From: Acidovorax sp.
GTDB taxonomy: Bacteria; Pseudomonadota; Gammaproteobacteria; Burkholderiales; Burkholderiaceae_C
Length of the DNA: 64,000 nucleotides
Reading direction: 5' to 3'
Assembly (NCBI GenBank): GCA_030692685.1
Contig: JAUXZO010000091.1
Coordinates: forward strand, 16,141 to 80,140
Under the pieces are notes generated by a model that was given only the letters and a program-made list of their open reading frames with translations, was not told the DNA's origin and ran no database searches. Below, in pieces: positions 17,669 to 25,102 of this stretch. Position numbers and translations under genes: made by a program. How positions within the stretch are numbered: position 1 is the stretch's first letter; every line of letters starts with the position of its first letter.

Positions 17669-18256
17669 TTATGCCTCGTCCGGCAACTCAAGCAGCTCAG
17701 ATTCCAGACGGCGGATGCCATCCAAGAGATTTTTGAACGTTGCCGAACGTTCGTTGGCGATATCGAGAAAAGGTCCGATCAAACGAGAACTTCCTACCTT
17801 TTGATACTTGCCACGGGTCATTTTTGATAATTCGTAGCTTGGACTTTCCAAACGGTCCGGTTGCCTGAATCGGGCGGTAAATTGCTGCTTCGCAAGCCCA
17901 GAAACACCCAATGCGGATTCAGTCGCTCTGAGATCTGCGAGGTAGATTGTCTCAAGTTCATGACACGCAATTCGGACAAGTGACTCCGCTCCACGACCAG
18001 CACTTTCGCAAAGACGCACAAGCCTGTGCTTGACCAATTTGCAGTCCGGCGCGCTGTCTTGGTCACGAAGCACCAGAAAGCGGGCGCTAGGATTGAGGTA
18101 GCCACGCAGTCTCAATGGGAGTTGCCTCTCGAGATCCTGCTTTCCTTCAAAAGTGATGAGACGTACTTGAATGCGATCATCCAAAAAACGCGGCAGCAGT
18201 CCCTCAAGCATTGCTTTTGCCGACGCTTCTTCCAGCAGAAACACGAGCTCCCTCAT
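17669..18256 (-). CDS. DUF4276-family protein, possible Toprim-like nuclease partner
   Basis: This 195-residue protein overlaps the end of the upstream ATPase gene by four bases (ATGA), so the two are co-translated. The N-terminus ELVFLLEEASAKAML resembles the DUF4276 start, where a Glu ends the first strand, and a later strand carries a DxD in FLVLRDQDSA. Glu plus DxD is the Toprim metal-site pattern, so a nuclease role is possible. The family assignment is from memory of its pattern and is not certain. The pair has clearly lower GC content than its neighbours, which suggests transfer. Confidence 0.65.
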   Translation of the reverse strand: MRELVFLLEEASAKAMLEGLLPRFLDDRIQVRLITFEGKQDLERQLPLRLRGYLNPSARFLVLRDQDSAPDCKLVKHRLVRLCESAGRGAESLVRIACHELETIYLADLRATESALGVSGLAKQQFTARFRQPDRLESPSYELSKMTRGKYQKVGSSRLIGPFLDIANERSATFKNLLDGIRRLESELLELPDEA

Positions 18257-19440
18257 ACTGGGTCTGCACCCTCAAAGAACCCTTGCTTCCACAAGTAGCC
18301 CATCTGGTCGCCCTCCGCCATGTAGGCGCGGATTTGCGCATCATCCCGCGCTCGGCGGATTTCCGTTGCACCGTTTTGCTTCACCAGCCAGCAAACCTCT
18401 TCAAGCCTGACAGCGTTCAAGAAATCTGGTGAGTGGGTGGAAACAAGAACTTGTCCGCCACGATTGGCGTACAGCCGGAACTCTTCGGCCAACTCAGGCA
18501 TCAGCGTCGGATAGAGTTGATTTTCAGGTTCTTCTACACACAACAACGGATGGGGGTTGGGGTCATGCAGAAGAACGAGATAGGCGAACATTTTGATCGT
18601 TCCATCGGATACATAGCGATCTAAAAATGGTGTTTTAAAGGAGCCATCTTGGAACCGAAGCGTTAAGTAGCCGTCGTCCATCAGCTTGGGCTCGACACCT
18701 GCAACTCCAGGTACCCGCTCAGCAATAGTTCTCAAAATGTTGTCAAACGCTTTTGGATGCTGTTCGAAGAGGTACCGAGCCACCAGAGGAAGGTTGTCGC
18801 CGGTTTCTGAGAGATGTTCGGCTTCGCCCACAGCCTCTTTTCTTCCACGCGCCGCATTGATATGGAAATCTGAGACATGCCACGATTCAATCAATTGGCG
18901 GAATGCTGTGGCGGCTTTGAATCGTTCAAATTGACCCAGTCCTTTGATAGCCAGGGTATCTGGCGCTACCTTTTGGTACTCGCGGTCAAGTTCTTCATCC
19001 GAAGTTATGAAGTCCTCTTCGTTCGTAATAGCGAAGCCCTCGCCGTTGGTGAAGTCGAGGAAACGAAATGGACTTCCATAGCGGCCGCGTTTGTAGCGAA
19101 GAATTTCGCGCTGAATAAACGGGGCGCCAGCACGCTCACATATCTCTAGGGAATAGGTCACCAGACGCTCAATGCCGCTAATAAGCATTCGGTACTGAAT
19201 TTCTATAAGGATTGTTTCGTCCGTGGCATCACGGCTGAGAACTTCCCTGAATCGGCCTCGCGAATCTAATGCTTGACGTACTGTGCCCTTGAGGCAATCG
19301 TGCAAGAAGCCGAAGACGTCGAAAAGCGTGCTCTTCCCAGAACCATTGGCGCCGACTACGACAAGAAATGAAGGTATGTCAGTCAGGTGGACATCGCGAA
19401 AGACCTTGAAATTCTTTAAGCGGATGGATTCAATTTTCAC
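18253..19440 (-). CDS. AAA family (ABC/RecF-OLD-like) ATPase
   Basis: This 395-residue ATPase has the AAA_15/AAA_21 form: N-terminal IESIRLKNFKVFRDVHL, Walker A VVGANGSGKSTLFD at about residue 34, a long variable insertion, Walker B LLCVEEPENQLYP and the switch-His segment QVLVSTHSPDFL. Such ATPases dimerise on nucleotide like SMC/RecF proteins and in many defence systems drive a nuclease made by the neighbouring gene. No coiled-coil arms are visible. Base composition is near half GC, unlike the flanking aro and nlpC genes. It starts directly upstream of the DUF4276 gene. Confidence 0.82.
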   Translation of the reverse strand: MKIESIRLKNFKVFRDVHLTDIPSFLVVVGANGSGKSTLFDVFGFLHDCLKGTVRQALDSRGRFREVLSRDATDETILIEIQYRMLISGIERLVTYSLEICERAGAPFIQREILRYKRGRYGSPFRFLDFTNGEGFAITNEEDFITSDEELDREYQKVAPDTLAIKGLGQFERFKAATAFRQLIESWHVSDFHINAARGRKEAVGEAEHLSETGDNLPLVARYLFEQHPKAFDNILRTIAERVPGVAGVEPKLMDDGYLTLRFQDGSFKTPFLDRYVSDGTIKMFAYLVLLHDPNPHPLLCVEEPENQLYPTLMPELAEEFRLYANRGGQVLVSTHSPDFLNAVRLEEVCWLVKQNGATEIRRARDDAQIRAYMAEGDQMGYLWKQGFFEGADPV

Positions 19441-19511
19441 GGGAAAATCCTCTCAGTGCTTTCGGATTGTGCCTCTCTCCGAAAGCGGAAGGGGGAAGAT
19501 GAGCCTCCAAC

Positions 19512-20018
19512 TCAGGGCCTGCGAAACGCCGCGTTCTGCCGCGCCCAGTGGCGCGACTGCAAATGGTCCAGCCGCACCGTGCCGCCCGTGGACGGCGCGT
19601 GCACAAAACGCCCTTCCCCCACATAAATGCCCGCGTGGTTGGGCTGGCTACCGGTGCCAAACACCACCAGGTCCCCGACGCGCAACTCGGCGCCGTCGAT
19701 GCGGTACCCCCAGTTGTTGAGCTGCGCCACGGTGCGCGGCGGTGGTGTGCCCACCTGGTTGCGGTACACATAACCAATCAGCCCGCTGCAGTCAAAACCC
19801 GACTCGGGCGTGTTGCCGCCATAGCGATACGGCGTGCCCACCAGTCCCAGTGCGTGGATGGCGATGTCATGCGCCTGGTCCGCGGTCAGGGGCGGGGTGG
19901 TGCGGGTGGGGCCCGACGAAGACGATGAAGGGGCTGGGGGCCGTGAGGTGCCGCAACCGCTCAACACCAACAGGGCGGCGGTGCAGGCTGCAAAAGTCAG
20001 GCTGTGAAAAACGCGCAT
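19512..20018 (-). CDS. NlpC/P60 family cell-wall hydrolase, lipoprotein
   Basis: This 168-residue protein begins with a lipoprotein signal ending in LLVLSGCGTS, followed by a Pro/Ser/Thr-rich linker. The C-terminal ~120 residues form an NlpC/P60 (C40) domain with the catalytic Cys in SGFDCSGLIGYVY, His in QPNHAGIYVG and a polar third residue in FVHAP. It probably cleaves D-Glu-diaminopimelate bonds in peptidoglycan stem peptides, as Spr/MepS does. ATG at 20018 begins the signal peptide; an upstream extension has no support. Confidence 0.88.
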   Translation of the reverse strand: MRVFHSLTFAACTAALLVLSGCGTSRPPAPSSSSSGPTRTTPPLTADQAHDIAIHALGLVGTPYRYGGNTPESGFDCSGLIGYVYRNQVGTPPPRTVAQLNNWGYRIDGAELRVGDLVVFGTGSQPNHAGIYVGEGRFVHAPSTGGTVRLDHLQSRHWARQNAAFRRP

Positions 20019-20086
20019 GGGCCGAAGGGTAACGGATGGGGCGCGGTGCATGCGTTGACCCCGTTCCTGCTCTGGGGATATTGGTC

Positions 20087-20135
20087 AAAAATGCTGCTAG
20101 CGCTTGTGCATCAAGCGCTAGCAGCTATCTTTTTT
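20087..20135 (-). repeat. Dispersed AGCGCTT-N5-AAGCGCT element, copy 4
   Basis: In reverse orientation: AAAATGCTGCTAGCGCTTGT, GCATCAAGCGCTAGCAGCTA, then a T run. It lies between the nlpC and leuA genes, just after the leuA stop codon. The T run after the stem could let it act as a terminator on the plus strand. Confidence 0.83.
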
Positions 20136-20150
20136 ACAACACTTGGGGCG

Positions 20151-21842
20151 TTACGCCGCTGCGGTTGCGGTTGCGGTTGCGGTGGCTGTCTGGCCCCGCT
20201 CCATCAGCCGGTTGGCCACACTGACGATGGCGTTCACGGATGCCGTCACGATGTTGTGGCTGGCGCCCGCGCCAAAGGTGGCGCCGGTTACGCCTTCCAG
20301 GGCGGCTTCCACAATCGCCATGGCCTGGGCGTTGGCACCCGTGCCGGTGGCGCGCTCTTCATAGTGGTCTACGCGCAGTGGCAGGCCGAGTGCGTCCACC
20401 GTGGCTGCGATGGGCCCGTTGCCCTGGCCGCGAAGCGTCTGGCGTGTGCCGTCGATGGTCACGTCCAGTTCGATGCCCTGGCCATCTTCGTCGAGCTTGT
20501 GGCGGTGGCAGGTGATGGCCGCCTGTGCGGAGGCTTGCAGGTACGTGGTCTGGAACAGGCTCCACAGCGCGCCGCCGCTCATTTCGCCCTCGCTGGTATC
20601 GGTGTGGCGCTGCACCGCGGCGCTGAACTCCACCTGCATGCGCCGGGGCATCACCACGCCGTGCTCGCGTTCGAGCAAAAAGGCAATCCCGCCCTTGCCC
20701 GACTGGCTGTTCACGCGGATCACGCTGTCGTACGTGCGGCCGAGGTCTGCGGGATCGATGGGCAAATACGGCACCTCCCACAGCGCGTTCGGGTCTTGCG
20801 CGGCAAAGCCTTTTTTGATCGCATCCTGGTGCGAGCCCGAGAACGCGGTGAACACCAAATCGCCCGCATACGGGTGGCGCGGGTGCACGGGCAGCGAGGT
20901 GCATTCTTCCGCAATGCGCGCAACCGAGGTGATGTCCGAAAAGTCGAGGCCCGGGTGTACGCCCTGTGTGTACATGTTCAGCGCAAGCGTGACGATGTCC
21001 ACATTGCCGCAGCGCTCGCCGTTGCCAAAGAGGCAGCCTTCCACGCGGTCGGCCCCGGCCATCATGGCCAGCTCGGCAGCCGCCACGCCGGTGCCCCGGT
21101 CGTTGTGCGGGTGCACCGACAGCACGATGTGCTCGCGTGGCGCAAGGCGCCGGTCCATCCACTCGATCTGGTCGGCGAACACGTTGGGTGTGGCGTTCTC
21201 CACCGTGGTGGGCAGGTTGATGATGATGGGGCGGCCGGGGCCAGTGTTCCAGGCGGCAATGGCTGTCTGGCAGGCCTTGAGCGACACGTCCAGCTCGGTG
21301 GCGCTGAAGGTCTCGGGCGAGTATTGCAAGGTCCACTGCGTGGCGGGCTGCGCGTCGGTGAGCTGCTTGAGGAAGGCTACGTGGTGGTGGATGAGCTGCA
21401 TCACCTGCGTCACGTTCATGCCGAACACAATGCGCCGCCACGCGGGGGCCGTGGCGTTGTACAGGTGCACGATGGCGCGGGGCGCGCCCTTCACAGCCTC
21501 CACCGTGCGCGCGATCAGGTCTTCGCGCGACTGGGTCATGACCATGATGGTCACGTCGCCGGGGATCAGGTCCTCGTCGATGAGGCGGCGCACAAAGTCA
21601 AAGTCTGTCTGCGATGCAGCCGGAAAGCCGACCTCGATCTCCTTGAAACCGATGCGCACCAGCTCCTGAAAGAGCTTCATCTTGCGCTCGCCGTTCATCG
21701 GCTCGAACAGCGCCTGGTTGCCATCGCGCAGGTCGGTAGAGAGCCACACGGGCGCGTGGGTGATGCTGCGGTTGGGCCACTGGCGGTCGGTGAGCGGCAC
21801 GGGGGCGATCGGCTGGTATTTGGTAGCGGGCTTGGCAATCAT
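20151..21842 (-). CDS. leuA: 2-isopropylmalate synthase
   Basis: This 563-residue enzyme condenses acetyl-CoA with 2-oxoisovalerate, the first committed step to leucine. Features include STDLRDGNQALFEPM at the metal and substrate site, KEIEVGFPAAS, HPHNDRGTGVAAAE with the metal-binding His residues, and GCLFGNGERCGN. The C-terminal ~130 residues form the LeuA regulatory (leucine-sensing) domain. Length and sequence match the longer bacterial/fungal-like LeuA class. The last residues are an Ala-Thr repeat (TATATATATAAA) encoded by a hexanucleotide tandem repeat. The start MIAKPATKYQP fits the family. Confidence 0.94.
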   Translation of the reverse strand: MIAKPATKYQPIAPVPLTDRQWPNRSITHAPVWLSTDLRDGNQALFEPMNGERKMKLFQELVRIGFKEIEVGFPAASQTDFDFVRRLIDEDLIPGDVTIMVMTQSREDLIARTVEAVKGAPRAIVHLYNATAPAWRRIVFGMNVTQVMQLIHHHVAFLKQLTDAQPATQWTLQYSPETFSATELDVSLKACQTAIAAWNTGPGRPIIINLPTTVENATPNVFADQIEWMDRRLAPREHIVLSVHPHNDRGTGVAAAELAMMAGADRVEGCLFGNGERCGNVDIVTLALNMYTQGVHPGLDFSDITSVARIAEECTSLPVHPRHPYAGDLVFTAFSGSHQDAIKKGFAAQDPNALWEVPYLPIDPADLGRTYDSVIRVNSQSGKGGIAFLLEREHGVVMPRRMQVEFSAAVQRHTDTSEGEMSGGALWSLFQTTYLQASAQAAITCHRHKLDEDGQGIELDVTIDGTRQTLRGQGNGPIAATVDALGLPLRVDHYEERATGTGANAQAMAIVEAALEGVTGATFGAGASHNIVTASVNAIVSVANRLMERGQTATATATATAAA

Positions 21843-21941
21843 GAGAGGCTCCACGAACGGTGTGCAGTGCGCGCAATGTGAGGCGTTGCACTGCAGGTCA
21901 AACGAAATGAAGAAGACAAAACGTGTGACATCCCCTGCAGC

Positions 21942-21959
21942 CCTTTGCATGTGCAAAGG
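21942..21959. promoter_or_regulatory. Perfect palindrome upstream of leuA
   Basis: CCTTTGCA-TG-TGCAAAGG lies about 100 bases before the leuA start. It has perfect 8-bp arms and could be an operator for a dimeric regulator or a leader hairpin. No leader peptide rich in Leu was found around it. Confidence 0.4.
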
Positions 21960-22145
21960 CTGGTTCGCGGGCCGGGGTCAGGGGGAAATCAGGTGTTGCG
22001 CTGAGCGGATCAGGCAACGGTGGCGAACGCAGGCAGACCCCGGCCAAGCACTAGTAGGCTTAGCGATAGGGTGGGTAGGAGCATGCTGCGTTGCATAGGA
22101 GGCTGAAGATAGCACAGGCTTGCTGCAGTGCGCAATAATTTATGC

Positions 22146-22200
22146 AAAAAGTGCCTCTAGCGCTTGATGAATAAGCGCTAGTAGCTATCAAAACAGTAGT
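22146..22200 (-). repeat. Dispersed AGCGCTT-N5-AAGCGCT element, copy 5
   Basis: In reverse orientation: AAAAAGTGCCTCTAGCGCTT, GATGAATAAGCGCTAGTAGC, then TATCAAAACAGTAGTAAAT. It lies between leuA and the DGPF/YciI gene and is a full-length copy with the outer AAAACAGTAGTAAAT tail. Confidence 0.88.
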
Positions 22201-22269
22201 AAATACTGCTGATAGGATGGCGCCTTCCGCCTTGCCGCCACCCCCTTTGCTTCATCAGGAGACCCTGTC

Positions 22270-22629
22270 ATGCCCTACATGCTGCTCATCATGGAACCCC
22301 ACGGACAGCGTGCTGAGCGGGGGCTGGTTGGCGGGCAAGAGGCCTATGCGCGCATGCTGCAGTTTGGTGGCAGGCTAAAGGCCCGGGGCCTGCTGCGCGC
22401 CACCGAGTCGCTGGCCTCCACCGACCAGGCCGTGCGCCTGCAGGTGCGCGAGGGTCAGACCCGGCTGGTGGACGGCCCGTTTGCCGAAACCAAAGAAATG
22501 GTGGGTGGATTTTTCCTGCTCGACTGCGCCACGCGCGAAGAGGCCCTGGCCATCGCCAGCGAATGCCCGGCCGCCGAGTGGGCCACCATCGAGGTGCGCG
22601 AAGTGGCGCCCTGCTATCACGGCGCTTGA
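22270..22629 (+). CDS. YciI/DGPF-domain protein
   Basis: This 119-residue protein starts after AGGAGACC. It has the YciI-like start MPYMLLIMEP and the motif LVDGPFAETKEMVGGFFLL, the DGPF signature. Such proteins are small ferredoxin-like-fold dimers that accompany ECF42 sigma factors. This one stands alone 5 kb from the ECF42 operon of this window. I found no TGTCGA-type promoter element before it. Its function is unknown. Confidence 0.82.
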   Translation: MPYMLLIMEPHGQRAERGLVGGQEAYARMLQFGGRLKARGLLRATESLASTDQAVRLQVREGQTRLVDGPFAETKEMVGGFFLLDCATREEALAIASECPAAEWATIEVREVAPCYHGA

Positions 22630-22633
22630 ATGT

Positions 22634-24547
22634 TTACCGCCCGATCGCACCAGACCGCTGAAACTCCGCAAACTGCTCTGCGGGCATGGGTCGCGCAAAC
22701 ACGTACCCTTGCAACACGTCGCATCCCTGTGCAATCAGATAGTCGGCCTGTTCACGCGTTTCCACACCCTCTGCCGTGACCTGCAGTCCCAGACCATGGG
22801 CCAATGCCACGATGGCCGTGACGATGGTGCGGCTGTGCTCCTGATGGGGCAGGTCTTTGACAAAACTTCGGTCGATCTTCAGGCGCCGCATCGGCAATTG
22901 GCGCAGATAGGACAGCGACGAATAGCCGGTACCGAAATCATCGATTGCCAGATGGATGCCCAACTGACTGAGCCGGTGCAGCGTGTGGGCGCCCGCTTCC
23001 ATATTTTCCATCAGCACGGTTTCGGTCAGTTCAATTTCCAGTCGATGCGCTGGCAGCTGCTCCTCTCGCAGAATATCCATCACCCGCTCCAGAAAGTGCG
23101 GGTCGCCCAGTTGGCGGGCCGAGATGTTGACCGCCACGCGCAGTGATGTGTCTGCGTCCCATGCTGCTGCGGCGCGGCATGCGGTGCGCATCACCCAGTA
23201 GCCCAGCGGAACAATGAGGCCGCTTTCCTCGGCCACCGATACAGCTTCCAGCGGGGGCACGCTGCCCAGTTCGGCATGGGTCCAGCGCAACAAGGCTTCA
23301 GCTCCTACCAGCGATTCCCCCGCGCACGAGAACAGCGGTTGGTAGTGGATGGCCAGTCCACTGCCGTTTTCCAGTTCCATGCGCAGCGCGTGTTCAATGG
23401 CTTGCCTGCGTGCCACCGCCTGGTTCATCGACGCTTCAAACCGTACACACCGGTTCTTGCCCATGTCTTTGGCGCGGTACATGGCGGTGTCTGCGTTGCT
23501 GACAAGTCCGTCCATGTCCGACGCGTCGTCTGGAAACGTGGCGATGCCCGCGCTGCACGTCACGTTGACCTGCTGGCCCACTTCTGTATAGGCCGTCTGA
23601 AACACGCCAACGATTCGCTGGCCGTATTTTTCCAGTGCCGCTTCATCCATATCCAGCCGCAGAATCATCGCGAACTCGTCGCCTCCCAGGCGCGAGATAG
23701 CGTCCGCGCCGCGCACCACCGACTGCAGGCGCCGGGATACCTGGCGCAAAAGCCCATCGCCCGCTGCGTGCCCAAAGGTGTCGTTGAGGGTCTTGAAATT
23801 GTCCAGGTCGATGTAGATCAATGCGACCCTGCCTTTGGTGCCCTTCGCCCGCTCGATTTCTCCCGCAAGCCGCTCGTTGAAGGCGTGCCGGTTTCCGATG
23901 CCCGTGACGGCATCCGTATGTGCCAGGGCGTGCAGGAGATTCTCTGCATCGCGTACGGCCGCCCTGCTGCGCAACACCATCGCGGTGGCAATGCCCATCA
24001 GGCATCCGGCAATCAGCAAGGCACTCAGGAAGCGGATGCCCAGGCGTTTGTACACGGAGCTCATGGACTTGCGGATGTACAGCGTTCCGCCCACCGAGGC
24101 GGGGGCTTCGATGGACTGTGCAATTTCAAGAACGCGCAGTCCGGCTCGCTCAGCGTTTTCACCCATGCCCAAGGCGGCCAGGTTGGTCGGAAAGTCTGGA
24201 TCGCGCAGGCGCACATAGTGCGCAAACAACACGCCGTCCGCGTCGTACACGCCAGCGCCGATGACCGCGGGGGACGCCTTGAGTGCGCCCAGCATTTCGT
24301 TGGCCGTATGGGGATCTCGAAAGACCAAGGCGGCGGAAATGTTGTCCGCAACGATAGCGGCTTCCACGCGGCTGTCTTGCAGCATGGCGCTGCGGCTGCT
24401 CCAGTAGTCGATGCCCGTGATGGCCAGCACCACGGTCACCAGCGCCATCCCGGCTGCCAAGATGCCTGTGGATACCAGCCGCGAGGACAGCAGGGGCTCC
24501 ATCCGTTCTTGAGGCCGTGCAGTCTCTGTGGACGTCGTGTTTTTCAC
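22634..24547 (-). CDS. Membrane GGDEF/EAL protein with periplasmic sensor (YfiN-like)
   Basis: This 637-residue protein has a first membrane helix at about 28-50, a periplasmic region to about 165 resembling a CHASE8 sensor, and a second helix at about 170-192. GGDEF follows (205-370, RLGGDEF intact, RGAD five residues before it as an I-site), then EAL (380-630, VGAEALLRW). The start overlaps the end of the yfiR-like gene by four bases. Its architecture, plus YfiR upstream, is that of the YfiN/TpbB system with an added EAL domain. The periplasmic YfiR protein is expected to hold down its cyclase activity until released. Confidence 0.88.
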   Translation of the reverse strand: MKNTTSTETARPQERMEPLLSSRLVSTGILAAGMALVTVVLAITGIDYWSSRSAMLQDSRVEAAIVADNISAALVFRDPHTANEMLGALKASPAVIGAGVYDADGVLFAHYVRLRDPDFPTNLAALGMGENAERAGLRVLEIAQSIEAPASVGGTLYIRKSMSSVYKRLGIRFLSALLIAGCLMGIATAMVLRSRAAVRDAENLLHALAHTDAVTGIGNRHAFNERLAGEIERAKGTKGRVALIYIDLDNFKTLNDTFGHAAGDGLLRQVSRRLQSVVRGADAISRLGGDEFAMILRLDMDEAALEKYGQRIVGVFQTAYTEVGQQVNVTCSAGIATFPDDASDMDGLVSNADTAMYRAKDMGKNRCVRFEASMNQAVARRQAIEHALRMELENGSGLAIHYQPLFSCAGESLVGAEALLRWTHAELGSVPPLEAVSVAEESGLIVPLGYWVMRTACRAAAAWDADTSLRVAVNISARQLGDPHFLERVMDILREEQLPAHRLEIELTETVLMENMEAGAHTLHRLSQLGIHLAIDDFGTGYSSLSYLRQLPMRRLKIDRSFVKDLPHQEHSRTIVTAIVALAHGLGLQVTAEGVETREQADYLIAQGCDVLQGYVFARPMPAEQFAEFQRSGAIGR

Positions 24548-25098
24548 TTGCCTGCCCTGGCCAGTCGAAGCAGCCGGGAACTCACACTCAATCCCGCCGC
24601 CGAAGCCGCGTCTGCGCGGATGCCAAACACCACGCGACCGTCCACCTGGTACAGCGTGATCATGATGTCAGGGTGGGCAAACGTCACTTCCTCTGCAATC
24701 GTCAAGATACCGTGCTCTGCAGGGAGGGACTTGAGTGCGCCCAGCACTTGTTCCACATCGGCTGAGTGCATCACCACCATCTGGCAACTGCGCAGTTCCC
24801 GGATCTCCAACAGCCTCACCCGGATGATCCGGCCCTTGCGCGCGGGCCTGCCTTCGAGCGCGGTCAGTGGTCGCTTCAAGGGGCTGAACGCTGATACACA
24901 GATCGTCCAGTCGCCAGTGCCGCTAGCGCTGGCACTGGCGCTGTTATCAGGCCATTCAATGAACTGGATAAAGTTGAAGACGTAAGCCGACTTGAGGTCG
25001 AGTTCGCCGGCAGAGGTATCGGCGCGCGCCATCGCGCCCCAGCAAAATGCCCACAGCCCAATCAGCAATGTGGCGCGAAAATGCAGCGCGGTGGGCAT
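24544..25098 (-). CDS. YfiR family periplasmic regulator
   Basis: This 184-residue protein has a signal peptide (LLIGLWAFCWGAMARA) and the YfiR/DUF4154 core: DLKSAYVFNFIQFIEWP near the start, then ICVSAFSPLKRPL, GRIIRVRLLEIRELRSCQMV and MITLYQVDGRVVFGIRADAA at the end. YfiR proteins bind the periplasmic part of a cyclase and respond to redox or envelope stress. It has a Cys in ELRSCQMV and one in WTICVSA, which could sense oxidation. It sits between a TonB receptor gene and the GGDEF/EAL gene. Confidence 0.85.
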   Translation of the reverse strand: MPTALHFRATLLIGLWAFCWGAMARADTSAGELDLKSAYVFNFIQFIEWPDNSASASASGTGDWTICVSAFSPLKRPLTALEGRPARKGRIIRVRLLEIRELRSCQMVVMHSADVEQVLGALKSLPAEHGILTIAEEVTFAHPDIMITLYQVDGRVVFGIRADAASAAGLSVSSRLLRLARAGK

Positions 25099-25102
25099 GG
25101 GG

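Noticed and set aside
20004..21881. A 625-codon plus-strand frame opposite leuA
   Set aside because: Antisense shadow of leuA; composition is His/Gly/Arg-rich and no domain is visible, while leuA is complete on the minus strand.
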